DNA from: Myxococcota bacterium
GTDB lineage: Bacteria > Myxococcota_A > Polyangia > Polyangiales > Houyiibacteriaceae
NCBI GenBank assembly: GCA_028284955.1
Contig: JANQQS010000185.1
Location: 1-32,028, forward strand
DNA: 32,028 nt
Direction of reading: 5' to 3'
In this document: piece after piece, positions 15,152-23,862 of the stretch
How the letters are laid out: every line of letters begins with the position of its first letter
Position numbering within the stretch: the first letter of the stretch is position 1
Made by a program: the position numbers and the translations under genes
The notes under the pieces: generated by a model
What the model saw: only the letters and a program-made list of their open reading frames with translations
Database searches by the model: none
What the model was told of the DNA's origin: nothing

Positions 15152-17155
15152 CTACCCCTCCTTCAGGGCTCGGTCGATCGCCGCTTTGAACGCCGGGAAA
15201 GGCTGTGCGCCCTGGAGTAGGCGGCCGTTGATGAAGAACGACGGGGTCCCAATTCGCGCCCCCGACTCACGCACCGCGTTCAAGTCGGCGTCAACTCCGG
15301 CTTTGTGCGTCTGGGAATCGAGCGCGGATCGGAACTGCGCCATGTTGATGCCGCCAACCTGCTGAGCGTATTTCTCGAGGTCGGCGCGGCCCAGGGCCTT
15401 CTGGTTGGTGAACAGCAAATCGTGAAACTTCCAGAACTTGTCGTTTCCGCCTTGCTTGAACACCTCCCGCGCGGCTTGCGCGGCAGGGCCAGCTTCCTGG
15501 TGAAATGGAAGCGGGTAATCCCGCCACACGATCTTTACCTTGTTGCCGTACTCCTGTTCGACTTGCTTGATCGTTGGAAGCACGCGACCGCAGAAGGGGC
15601 ATTGAAAGTCGCTAAACAGCTGAACCACGACCTTTGCATTGCGCCCGCCCTTGAACGGAGCATTCCGAGGCGCAGCGATTTCGTACACCTTGTCAGCATC
15701 CGGCGCAGCGGCGGCCGGCGCGGCGGCGGGCCCGTCATCCAAGAATTTCGGTGACGTCGCTCCGCTCTTGATCGTCGCGGCGTAAACTCCGCTGCGCGGG
15801 GTCCCCTTGGCCACCAGCGCCTTCGCTTTGGCAAGCTCCTGGTCAATGACCTGCTCAAACGCCGGCAGAGGCTGCGCGCCGCGAAGGTTGCGCCCGTTGA
15901 TAAAGAACGAAGGGGTTCCCGTAGCGCCAAGCGAACGGGCGATTTGCTGCTGGGCATCAATGGCTTTCTGATGGGTCTTGCCATCCAGCGCGGAGCGGAA
16001 CTGAGCCATATTCAGCCCGATTTCCTTGGCGTAGCTCTCCAAGTTTTCGCGGGTTAGCCCACGCTGATTGGCAAAGAGCTTTTCGTGCATCTTCCAAAAC
16101 TTGGCATCACCGCCTTGCTTATGCGCCTCGAGCGCCGCCATAGCCGCAGGTCCCGCGTTTTGGTGAAACGGCAAGGGATTGTTCATCCACACGACACGAA
16201 CGTCTCGTCCGTACTTCTTCACGATCTGCGCGACGGTTGGCTCAACGCGTCCACAGAAGGGACATTCGAAATCGCTGAACTCCACGATGGTGACCAAGGC
16301 GTCGTCTGGGCCCTTCTGGGGTTCGTTACCCTGCAGCGTGACCTTATATACCGCGTCGGGGTCAGGACGACGTCGAGCCGGCTGCTTGGCTTTGTCAGCT
16401 TCTGGCGCGGGGGCCGACGTCAGACCATTCTTGGTGAGCGCGGCATACACCTTGCCCGCCGGAAGGCCTTCTTTGACCAGGCTTTCGGCGCGCCGAATCT
16501 CGTCATCGATCACTTCCTTGAATCGCTCGAACGGCTGGGCGCCCATCAGCTGACGACCATTGATGAAAAACGCCGGTGTTCCTCGAGCGCCCATTTTTTG
16601 AGCGATCTGCTGGTCGGCTTGAATGGCGCTGGCGTACTTCTTGGACGCAATGGCCGCCTTAACCTTGCCCACGTCGAGTCCTGCGCTCCGGGCGTATCGC
16701 TCCAAATCAGCTGGTTTGAGCGATTGCTGGTTTTCAAACATGAGGTCGTGCATCTTCCAAAACTTCTCTGAGCCGCCCTGTTTGAACGCCTCCACCGACG
16801 CGTTCGCGGCTCCCATCGCACTGGCATGGAACGGAAGCGGATTGTTGCGCCAGACAAACCGAACTTTGCCTTTGTATTCGTTCATGATGCGCGACGTGGT
16901 CGGCAATACGCGCTTACAGAATGGGCATTCAAACTCGCTAAACTCGACGATGGTGACCAGCGCATCCTCCGGGCCCTTGCTCGGCTGGTCATCGGTCACC
17001 GGGATCTTGAAGCGCTGAATATCTGCGCCCGCGGCGTCCCCATCGATCTCAACGGCGGCGGAGTCGTCGCCGCCGATTCCTGACGACAAATGGCCGATGG
17101 CAAAGCCACCGACGAATGCGATCAAAATCGCAATGATTGCTGAACCTTTACTCAT
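15152..17155 (-). CDS. Exported protein with three tandem DsbA-like thioredoxin domains
   Basis: The 667-residue protein starts with a membrane/signal segment (about 5-24). Three DsbA-family domains of about 190 residues follow. Each has a CPFC active site (Cys77/80, Cys298/301, Cys519/522), the downstream WxNPLPFH or WRDYPLPFH block, the KFWKMHD-type helix and the GTPxFFING cis-proline loop (Pro194, Pro415, Pro638). Pro/Ala-rich linkers separate them. All three look catalytically complete, so it is probably a periplasmic dithiol oxidase or isomerase with triple capacity. The frame extends to 17281, but ATG at 17155 has a good AAAGGA Shine-Dalgarno and begins the signal segment. It is monocistronic with a long leader containing an inverted repeat. 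Single-domain relatives are about 200-250 residues, so the triplication is unusual. Confidence 0.93.
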   Translation of the reverse strand: MSKGSAIIAILIAFVGGFAIGHLSSGIGGDDSAAVEIDGDAAGADIQRFKIPVTDDQPSKGPEDALVTIVEFSEFECPFCKRVLPTTSRIMNEYKGKVRFVWRNNPLPFHASAMGAANASVEAFKQGGSEKFWKMHDLMFENQQSLKPADLERYARSAGLDVGKVKAAIASKKYASAIQADQQIAQKMGARGTPAFFINGRQLMGAQPFERFKEVIDDEIRRAESLVKEGLPAGKVYAALTKNGLTSAPAPEADKAKQPARRRPDPDAVYKVTLQGNEPQKGPDDALVTIVEFSDFECPFCGRVEPTVAQIVKKYGRDVRVVWMNNPLPFHQNAGPAAMAALEAHKQGGDAKFWKMHEKLFANQRGLTRENLESYAKEIGLNMAQFRSALDGKTHQKAIDAQQQIARSLGATGTPSFFINGRNLRGAQPLPAFEQVIDQELAKAKALVAKGTPRSGVYAATIKSGATSPKFLDDGPAAAPAAAAPDADKVYEIAAPRNAPFKGGRNAKVVVQLFSDFQCPFCGRVLPTIKQVEQEYGNKVKIVWRDYPLPFHQEAGPAAQAAREVFKQGGNDKFWKFHDLLFTNQKALGRADLEKYAQQVGGINMAQFRSALDSQTHKAGVDADLNAVRESGARIGTPSFFINGRLLQGAQPFPAFKAAIDRALKEG

Positions 17156-17522
17156 TTTCTGATCCTTTGCGCGAACCTCGCGCGGGGTTTCTGGGTTTCC
17201 AAGAGAAAACTGTGGGCGCGTTCCGATGCGTTCGGAACGCAACCCGTATCGTGTTTCCGCAGGTCCGAAAACCAGCGGCATCGAGGTGCTTCACCAACGT
17301 TGTCCGCGACGAAAGCGACCCGCCGAACGATTCGAACATCGCGTTCGAGAAGGGTCGTATCCGAACATCGATCCGTCGCGAATCTGAACGCGACGAGCGA
17401 CCGTCGCTGCGCTCAAAGCGCTAGAGTCTGAGCCGACAAGGGCTTCGCCTGAGCGGTGATTCCGACTCGAAGAGGTTTCGAAAACCTGGACGGAGCCCGA
17501 AACCCGGCCGTATGAAATCGAG
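17156..17522. promoter_or_regulatory. Leader/promoter region of the triple-DsbA gene, with inverted repeats
   Basis: No gene is seen. A perfect 9-bp inverted repeat with a 5-bp spacer lies at 17218-17240 (arms GCGTTCCGA and TCGGAACGC), about 65 bp upstream of the start. A second, related one is at 17332-17348 (TCGAAC and GTTCGA, 5-bp spacer). Both share GTTC/GAAC cores and could be operator sites or RNA hairpins. A small hairpin AGGTTT/AAACCT lies at 17473-17487. No clear -35/-10 was found. Confidence 0.4.
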
Positions 17523-17999
17523 TTATCTCGGCGGGCGCTCGACTCGAACCGCAAAACCGGAAGCCGACCCCAACACCCCGGAGAGGCGACGTACCGCAAC
17601 GATCGATCGCGCTCCAGGAACAGCGTGTCGGTTTGAATGAGCCGCGCTCAGTCCGCTGGCTGCGATTTCCAGTTCGCCCTGCGCGCGATGCACCGGTCCG
17701 CACCTCGGATCGTCGTTCCCCTCGCACCACAACGGGCGCGAAGACGGTGCTCGAGAATCCTTCGTTGGGTTTCGTACTGCCGGGAGCTGCGCTTCTTGAG
17801 CGAACGTTCTTTCGAACCCGCAAGCCGCCTGGGACTCCCCCGATCGCGTCCCCGCAGACTGGCCCTCTGCAGGCCCAGTCTCCGCAGGCCCAGTCTCTGC
17901 AGACCCAGTCTCTGCAGATTGGACCTCTGCAGATTGGGCCTCCGCCAGCGGAGCCAGGCTCACTGTCCACACGCAAACGAACGCAGCATTTAGGCACAT
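17523..17999 (-). CDS. Small secreted protein with pentapeptide repeats, unknown function
   Basis: From the ATG at 17999 the product has 158 residues. It opens with a signal peptide (MCLNAAFVCVWTVSLAPLAEA) and is probably cut after AEA. Directly after the cleavage site come six five-residue units (SAEVQ, SAETG, SAETG, PAETG, PAEGQ, SAGTR). The remaining 100 residues contain Cys in CGFER, LWCEG and RCGPV and no recognisable domain. The frame continues to a TTG at 18053, but ATG gives a better signal peptide. It follows the AmgK-like kinase by about 110 bp on the same strand. The coding call rests on the signal peptide and in-frame repeats. Confidence 0.6.
   Translation of the reverse strand: MCLNAAFVCVWTVSLAPLAEAQSAEVQSAETGSAETGPAETGPAEGQSAGTRSGESQAACGFERTFAQEAQLPAVRNPTKDSRAPSSRPLWCEGNDDPRCGPVHRAQGELEIAASGLSAAHSNRHAVPGARSIVAVRRLSGVLGSASGFAVRVERPPR
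17852..17956 (-). repeat. 15-bp tandem repeat, seven units
   Basis: Units of 15 bp start at 17852, 17867, 17882, 17897, 17912, 17927 and 17942; CTGCAGACCCAGTCT is typical and the outermost are diverged. They encode the Ser/Pro-Ala-Glu pentapeptides just after the signal peptide of the overlapping gene. Confidence 0.9.
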
Positions 18000-18108
18000 T
18001 CGCTTCACAGAGCGCCTCGCCGATGAGTCTACAGCTTCGGATTCGAGCCGCAAGCCCCGGTCAGCAGGCGAGCGTCGACTGATCGGATAGCCTACCTCGT
18101 TTGGCCGC

Positions 18109-19296
18109 TTACCGCGTTTGGGGAGCCTCTACTTGATTGGGGAAGCCAGGAATGATGCGAGCAATCTCACGATACAGCGTGTCACGACCACTCAGCTTCA
18201 AAGCCCGCCCCGCGTACACCAAGCTTTCAGGAAACCATTGCAAGAACTTTGGATTCTTACGAACGCGATCGATGAACACAAAACGCCCGGCATCTTTTAG
18301 CTTCCGCTGCGCCGCCACCAACCAAAACGCTCGCTCAAACTCCTCGTCATCGATTGGGCTCACGGCTGCTTGTTTGGCGCGCTGCTCCAGGTAGCGCCGA
18401 ATCATGGCGCGTTGAAGGTTCAACTCGAGCGCAACGTACGAATCACACAAAAGCGCAACGAGATCGTAGGGCGCAGGTCCGATCAGCGCGTCTTGAAAGT
18501 CGATCACCACGAGCTCCCCACTGGGTCGCACCATAAGATTGCGTGATTGGTAGTCACGATGCACAAACCCGGTAGAAAGCGCGGCAATCTCGTCCGCGAG
18601 CTCGTCGAACCCTTGGTGCAGACGCGCGGCGCTGTCTCCGTCGACCGGGCCAAATGGCTCGAGCCCCCACTCGAAAAAATGGTGAAGCTCAGATCGCAAA
18701 AGCGCTCGGTCGAATCGACGGGAGTACACGAGACACTCGCGACGGTCGTTCGGCGCATTCGGATCGCAGGCATGATGCATGGAAGCGAGCAGGTCGACCG
18801 CGCGTTCGTACGCCGACGCCCATTCCGTTCGAGGCATGCTCAGCAATAGGTGTTCGAAGGTTTGGTCGCCCAGATCTTCGAGCAGAACGATTCCGCAGGA
18901 GGCATCGCGAGAAAAAATCTTGGGAACAGGAACCCCGCGAGTGGCGAGCCATCGAGCCACCGAGAGAAAAGGAATCTCGGCTCGCGTGTCGCACGCGCCG
19001 AGCTGTTCAGATGTTTGTTCGTCGCTTCGATGAGGATCTTCGGGGAGTCGCATCGCCACATACGAAGCTGGGTTCCCACCGGCGACTTGGATGCGAAAAT
19101 ATTCGCGGCTGGATGCATCGCCCGCCAAACGAACAACCGCACTGGGATATATGGCCTGGGCGCCGGGAAGCGCCCCCGAGAAGGCGTCCGAAAAGGCTTT
19201 CAGAAGTTGGCTATCTGCTTTGTCCACAGTTTGCCGGCTAGATTCGCAGACGGAGGATTTCGCGGCAAGAACTCCCGCGCCAGTCCCCCTCCACAC
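18109..19296 (-). CDS. AmgK-like phosphotransferase (amino-sugar kinase of the APH fold)
   Basis: The 395-residue protein has the APH/choline-kinase fold. The nucleotide-binding part contains LAGDASSREYFRI, then PVPKIF and LLEDLGDQTFEHLL. The catalytic loop is HRDYQSRNL with His246, Asp248 and Asn253, and the metal-binding DFQD begins at Asp266, followed by GPAPYDLVALLCDSYV. That last block is characteristic of the group containing AmgK, the anomeric MurNAc/GlcNAc kinase of cell-wall recycling. Its usual partner MurU is not in the window, so the sugar specificity is inferred. The start is a GTG 18 nt after the CHAT gene stop, so the two are likely co-transcribed. Family assignment is firm; substrate is moderate. 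Confidence 0.8.
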   Translation of the reverse strand: MWRGTGAGVLAAKSSVCESSRQTVDKADSQLLKAFSDAFSGALPGAQAIYPSAVVRLAGDASSREYFRIQVAGGNPASYVAMRLPEDPHRSDEQTSEQLGACDTRAEIPFLSVARWLATRGVPVPKIFSRDASCGIVLLEDLGDQTFEHLLLSMPRTEWASAYERAVDLLASMHHACDPNAPNDRRECLVYSRRFDRALLRSELHHFFEWGLEPFGPVDGDSAARLHQGFDELADEIAALSTGFVHRDYQSRNLMVRPSGELVVIDFQDALIGPAPYDLVALLCDSYVALELNLQRAMIRRYLEQRAKQAAVSPIDDEEFERAFWLVAAQRKLKDAGRFVFIDRVRKNPKFLQWFPESLVYAGRALKLSGRDTLYREIARIIPGFPNQVEAPQTR

Positions 19297-19314
19297 CAGA
19301 AACTAGGTTCGAAG

Positions 19315-22146
19315 TCAGGGGACGAATACTCGATAGCTCGCCCAATCTTGCTTCGGGAAACGTTCTCTCAGCGCGCGAACTGCATCGACAAAACGTCGCC
19401 AATCCGCTTGCGGAGGCGCCGTCGCGCGTGAAGCGGATGCGCCCGTGGTGGTGGACCGATCCCTCGGATAGATCGCCTCCGCCAAAGCATACGCAAGCGC
19501 GTCAGACACCGGACGAGTCGCCGCAAGCACGGTTTCGCTTCCTGCGAGCAAGAACGCGTGCGCAATCCCTAGACCTTGAACGGGCCCATCTTGAGCGCTG
19601 CGGGCGGTTTCGCATCCCGAAAGCACAACCGTGCGGGGTACGCGCGCAAGCAGCAGCACATCACCCACCATCAATTCCCCGGCGTTCGCAAGCAGCAACC
19701 GACTATCCCACGCTCCGCGTCCTTCAAAGAGCCCGTGCCCCGCATAGTGAAACCACCGTGCAGAGCGCAAGGCATCGAGAACTGGCTCGCGAGTGGCGTC
19801 ACCACCCGCCAGCTCCACCACCTCAAACCCCATCCTCGGAAGCGCGCGGCTGGCGACACGCCCTTCTTTCCGAGCCAGCGCGAGATCGCCACGGGCATCG
19901 CTGATGACCAGTGCTTTGCGCGTCGCCGACGGGGGCGCGGGGACTGAAATATCGAGACCGTACGCGACGGGCACACGGGCCTGCAGAGGCTGGCCATCGA
20001 CCACCAGGGCATGAACATCGACTTCACGAAACGGCCCGTAGGGTAGAACCCGAATCACTTCCGCGCGCGCCACCTCGCGCGCAAATGGGCCCAGCAAACG
20101 TTCCGATAGACCGCTCTTGTCCAGAGTTCCGAGCCATGGCCCGAGACGCGCGGCACGCACGCCTTTCTTGTCGGCAACAAACCCGATCCAGCCTGCGCGG
20201 CCTGGAAAATAGGTCAGCAGAGCCTCGCCTCGCCCCATCGCACCGGGCGCGACGAAATCGCTCGTCGACGGCTTGAGCGGCTCAGTTCCAGAACCGAGCA
20301 CCAGCAGCATGCGGTCGAGCAGTCCGCGAACTTCTTTCTTTTGAGCGGTGATGGTCTTTTGTCGCGCACGAAGTTCGTCCGCAGGTAGCTGCCACGCCTG
20401 CGCCGCGTCTGCCGAAAGTTTCTTTCGTCGCTCACGATACGCGCGCAACGCCTTTTCCCATCGCTCCTTTCGGCTCCCCGCAAGCTCAGAAAGCCGGCTG
20501 CGTTGGGCCAGCCCGAAAAGCCCTCGCGCGCGCACTCGCCGAACCACCGACAGCGCTTCGTCGGCGCGCCCTTGAAGCACCAACAAATCCACCAAGCGGC
20601 GAGCGCTCTCCTCCCATTGCCCGAGAAACGTGCCTCGACCCTCGCCGAGAGGAATCCGCAGCTGTGCTTCGTCCACCTGCCGCTCCGCCATCCGATAGCT
20701 CTCGAGCGCCTCTCGCGTTCTTCCCATGACCTCGAGCGTCCGTCCTCGCCCCATCGCGGCTTGCCATGCAAACTCGGGTGCGAACGCTGCCTCCGAGCGC
20801 GCCCAAAACCGATCGTACACCCGCAGCGCGTCTCGCGTGCGACGTTCGGCCAACGCAATTTGACCCTCGGCGTGGAGCATCCAAGCACGAATATCTCCGC
20901 GCGGTTGGTCCGAGATGGCACGCGCTTCCGCAAGCCACTTCTTGGCTTGGCTGATGTCGTTACGCTGAAGCTCCGCCAGCGCCAAATTGGTCAACACGCA
21001 TTGTTGCCGATCTACACGCGCACAACCCTTCCGATACGCTGCCAAAGCGCGCATGAACACCGGACGAGGATCGCGCTCCGGACGGTTCTCGCGACGCTGA
21101 TTCGACGCCTGCCACGGCAACCGATGCGCACGTTGAAGAAGCCGAATCCATCCTAGATTCGTCGCCAAATCAGCCTGCTCGCACGCGTCGCTTCCTGCAC
21201 CGAGTTCCGTTTCGAGCTGGGCAAATTGCGACGCAGCGTCTTCGCTTCGGCCCAGTTGTTGAAGCGCCCATCCCCGAACCTGGTCGATATTGCGACGATC
21301 GTAGCGCATTTCGAGACGCGTCGCGCCGCGGCGCGCTCGCTCGAGCCATCTCAGCGCGCCGCGGAGATCTCCTCGATCTTTCGCGATTAGACCGCGATGG
21401 TAGTTCACGAGCACCCGACCTTCGGGGTAGTCGCCCAAGAGCGGCTCGATAGCATCGAGCGTTTCTCGAGATTCTTCAAACCGCCATCGTTCGCGCTCGA
21501 CGAAAGCCAACGCGATCGTGTTGTCGACAGCTTCTGAAACTCGACCCGCCCGGCGCAACGCAGGTAGCGAACGACCTAGTTCTTCACTCGCGCGGTGGGC
21601 TGCTCCTTCGGATAGTGAAACACGACCCATCCAGCCCCATGCACGCCCGCGCTCGGCAGGGTCCCCCGCATTCAATGCGCGCTTCAGAGCAGCGCGAGCG
21701 GCGTCGAATTCTCCGCGCGCACGAAGCTTTCGCGCGCGCTCAATCGAAGCGTCAGGATGGTTCGCAGCGAGCCGAAGACGAAACACCGAAGCTCGGCCAC
21801 CACGCTCGAACCGGAGCTCGACGTGTCGGGCCAACTTCGAAACCTCAAACCCAATCTGGGTACCGCGTTCTCCGACGCGGCTCGTGACGGGCGCCGAACG
21901 ACCATCGACACGTAACGCGAACGCTTCAGATCGAGCCGCAGTCCACAGCCTCAGTCGAGACCGCGACGTTTGCGCCAGCAAACAAACCGGGCCCTTCAAG
22001 ACAGCGGCGCACCCCGCGAAATCGACCTTAAGGGCTCGCTCGATGGTTTCGGAAGGAGACTCGTGGGACGGATCGCAACCAACAAGCCCACACATCGCGA
22101 GACACCAGGCGCATCGTGCTCTCCCATCCATGGCGCGAAAACCCAT
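19315..22146 (-). CDS. CHAT-domain (caspase-like) protease with TPR repeats and a lipoprotein signal
   Basis: About 943 residues from ATG 22146 (GTG 22155 and ATG 22131 are alternatives; none has a clear Shine-Dalgarno). The N-terminus has Arg residues, a short hydrophobic core and a good lipobox LVGC, so it is predicted to be exported and lipidated. A beta-rich segment (about 35-130) is followed by helical TPR-like repeats (about 140-520). A basic coiled stretch precedes the C-terminal CHAT domain (about 620-943). CHAT active-site motifs are intact: HYAGHG with His804 and SGCETA with Cys845. CHAT proteases in bacteria cut partner proteins on a signal sensed by their repeats. The target is unknown; neighbours are lipoproteins and an amino-sugar kinase. 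Confidence 0.88.
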   Translation of the reverse strand: MGFRAMDGRARCAWCLAMCGLVGCDPSHESPSETIERALKVDFAGCAAVLKGPVCLLAQTSRSRLRLWTAARSEAFALRVDGRSAPVTSRVGERGTQIGFEVSKLARHVELRFERGGRASVFRLRLAANHPDASIERARKLRARGEFDAARAALKRALNAGDPAERGRAWGWMGRVSLSEGAAHRASEELGRSLPALRRAGRVSEAVDNTIALAFVERERWRFEESRETLDAIEPLLGDYPEGRVLVNYHRGLIAKDRGDLRGALRWLERARRGATRLEMRYDRRNIDQVRGWALQQLGRSEDAASQFAQLETELGAGSDACEQADLATNLGWIRLLQRAHRLPWQASNQRRENRPERDPRPVFMRALAAYRKGCARVDRQQCVLTNLALAELQRNDISQAKKWLAEARAISDQPRGDIRAWMLHAEGQIALAERRTRDALRVYDRFWARSEAAFAPEFAWQAAMGRGRTLEVMGRTREALESYRMAERQVDEAQLRIPLGEGRGTFLGQWEESARRLVDLLVLQGRADEALSVVRRVRARGLFGLAQRSRLSELAGSRKERWEKALRAYRERRKKLSADAAQAWQLPADELRARQKTITAQKKEVRGLLDRMLLVLGSGTEPLKPSTSDFVAPGAMGRGEALLTYFPGRAGWIGFVADKKGVRAARLGPWLGTLDKSGLSERLLGPFAREVARAEVIRVLPYGPFREVDVHALVVDGQPLQARVPVAYGLDISVPAPPSATRKALVISDARGDLALARKEGRVASRALPRMGFEVVELAGGDATREPVLDALRSARWFHYAGHGLFEGRGAWDSRLLLANAGELMVGDVLLLARVPRTVVLSGCETARSAQDGPVQGLGIAHAFLLAGSETVLAATRPVSDALAYALAEAIYPRDRSTTTGASASRATAPPQADWRRFVDAVRALRERFPKQDWASYRVFVP

Positions 22147-22226
22147 CGCGGGCACAACGTAGGCCGTATGGAACGCTGGATCTAGCGAGCGCTGTGCACG
22201 ACGGAGCGAAGCCGCGGCAGCGAGGG

Positions 22227-23078
22227 TTACTGCGACGCGTCCGCTGCAGGCGTCTCCACTACCGGCGCGCCTACCGCAAACATGGTGTAGCTATTGATAA
22301 GTCCGAAAGAAATCAGCGGAGCCCATGAATAGGGCGGGGTGGAGGCCTGGCTCCATAGGCTGCGGTCACGGTTTCCGGAATCCAAGCAGGAGCCCACGCA
22401 AATCCCCTGTGGTGCAACGACCGAATGCTGCACAGCGATGTATAGGTCCTCTCCGCTCTCGAGCTGAAGAGGGGCCGGCAACATCAACCGAACCTCATGC
22501 ACCGGTTCATCCGGCTCCGCGACAGTCACCTCGAATTCCGCTTCGATCAATGGGGTCGCCGGAGGCGCTCCGCCTTCGGAACGAAATACCACCACCCGAT
22601 GGGTCGGCGTTGCATCACAACCATCCGATTTCTCCGGCGTGTGCTCGAGCTGGTAGCCGATTTCGGTTACGGCAAAGGGATATCGCGGCGGAGTCAGTCG
22701 AGCCGCGCCAAGATGGTTCATCTCGCCCGGGTTCGCGAACACGCCGACTTCAGAGCAACGTTCTGGATCGACAATGCGCACCACGAACGGCCCGGTAGAG
22801 GCATCCGCCGCATCCTCCAAACGACCTCCATCCATCGCGCCGTCGGAGGCCGCGGCATCGGAGACTATCGCATCAGAAACTGCTGCGTCGGTGATCTGAC
22901 CATGGACCGCCGAATCCGCGACTCCTTGTCCGTTTATCGACGCACGAACCGCAGCGTCGCTCTCGGCGGCCACAAACTGCGCGCCATCTCGGAGCGACGC
23001 ATCCCGGACATCGTCGCCGCACCCCACAAACGAGAAAATCAGCGCGTACGTGGAAAAGGTTTCCGAAAAACGCGGCAA
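22227..23078 (-). CDS. Putative lipoprotein with Ala/Ser/Asp-rich linker
   Basis: The 283-residue product starts at TTG, the only start that yields the signal sequence; the lipobox is FVGC at about residue 20. A long Ala/Ser/Asp linker follows, partly a degenerate five-residue repeat (SDAxV type, 15-bp period at 22843-22902). The C-terminal part (about 95-283) is a beta-rich domain with Cys in ERCSEV, DGCDAT, GICVGSC and a segment LESGEDLYIAVQHSV, as in extracellular carbohydrate-binding or adhesion modules. No family is named with confidence. The start lies one base after the stop of the upstream lipoprotein gene, so coupling could rescue the weak TTG. Confidence 0.65.
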   Translation of the reverse strand: MPRFSETFSTYALIFSFVGCGDDVRDASLRDGAQFVAAESDAAVRASINGQGVADSAVHGQITDAAVSDAIVSDAAASDGAMDGGRLEDAADASTGPFVVRIVDPERCSEVGVFANPGEMNHLGAARLTPPRYPFAVTEIGYQLEHTPEKSDGCDATPTHRVVVFRSEGGAPPATPLIEAEFEVTVAEPDEPVHEVRLMLPAPLQLESGEDLYIAVQHSVVAPQGICVGSCLDSGNRDRSLWSQASTPPYSWAPLISFGLINSYTMFAVGAPVVETPAADASQ

Positions 23079-23079
23079 A

Positions 23080-23862
23080 CTAAAAATTCGAAACGCCCAT
23101 AATGAACGGATCCGACGTCACGACCTGCGAAACCGTGCTCAGTTGGAACTGCGAAAGCGCGGTACTCGGAACGCCGTTCGCTCCCGCGCCAAGCCAAATC
23201 CATTGCCCGTCGGACGGATCCACTTGGTTTGACAGCCACGCGTTGATGCCAGGGTTGCCCACCAAATTCTGGCCAACCGACGTCGGATCCAGAAGCACGT
23301 CAAATCCCGGCAAGACCGTCACGCCAGCGATGTAGTCGGACTGCTGAAGCTCGATGTACGCGAGCACGTATGCGCCGCTGAACACGGCGACGTCGCACAC
23401 TTTGCACGGGTTGTTGCCGGGGCCTACATGGCGATCGGCAACCAACTTATCTGTGGCGCCTCCATAGGGAGTCGCGGCTCGACCGGCCGTGGTCCATAGC
23501 TCGTTGTTTCCGCGACTGCCTGCTCCTCGGTAGGCAGCATAGTTGGGGGTGGCGGCTCGGTAACTCAACTGCGCATTGCTCAATTCGGCCGCACGCTTTC
23601 GATCGGCTTCGCGTCGCAGGACCTCTCGAGCTTCCCTGAGCTGCGCCTCGGTGGGCGGAGGAACGGCCAAGGTCTGCGCGGCGATTTGGAGCTGCTCGTG
23701 CACCGCCGCAACTCCGGGGTCGCCCGCTGTTCCCGGATCGCCCGCCCCGTCATCCAGCTGGCCGGCACATCCCGCCACGGTTGCCACAACCGACATCGCG
23801 ATCGCTGGTCGCCACGACTCCGTCCGCCTTAGTTCACGCCAGCATTGTTCAATGAGTTTCAT
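23080..23862 (-). CDS. Putative lipoprotein of unknown function
   Basis: The 260-residue product has a signal sequence with lipobox VAGC near residue 32, a Gly/Asp-rich linker containing two GDPGxA units, and a charged helix (about 70-95). The domain that follows has CKVCD and several aromatic strands (YVLAYIELQQSDYIAGVTVL, WIWLGAG). An AAGGAGA Shine-Dalgarno stands well placed before the ATG. I do not recognise the domain. Together with the two neighbouring lipoproteins it may form a surface complex; only position supports this. Confidence 0.7.
   Translation of the reverse strand: MKLIEQCWRELRRTESWRPAIAMSVVATVAGCAGQLDDGAGDPGTAGDPGVAAVHEQLQIAAQTLAVPPPTEAQLREAREVLRREADRKRAAELSNAQLSYRAATPNYAAYRGAGSRGNNELWTTAGRAATPYGGATDKLVADRHVGPGNNPCKVCDVAVFSGAYVLAYIELQQSDYIAGVTVLPGFDVLLDPTSVGQNLVGNPGINAWLSNQVDPSDGQWIWLGAGANGVPSTALSQFQLSTVSQVVTSDPFIMGVSNF

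Noticed and set aside
17332-17348. TCGAAC/GTTCGA inverted repeat as a LexA (SOS) box
   Set aside because: The spacer is 5 bp, while the Gram-positive-type box needs GAAC-N4-GTTC, and the gene downstream is not an SOS gene.
20214-20933. Long antisense or alternative frames inside the CHAT gene (up to 239 codons)
   Set aside because: They are Arg/Ser/Ala-rich shadows produced by high GC at third codon positions of the real gene.
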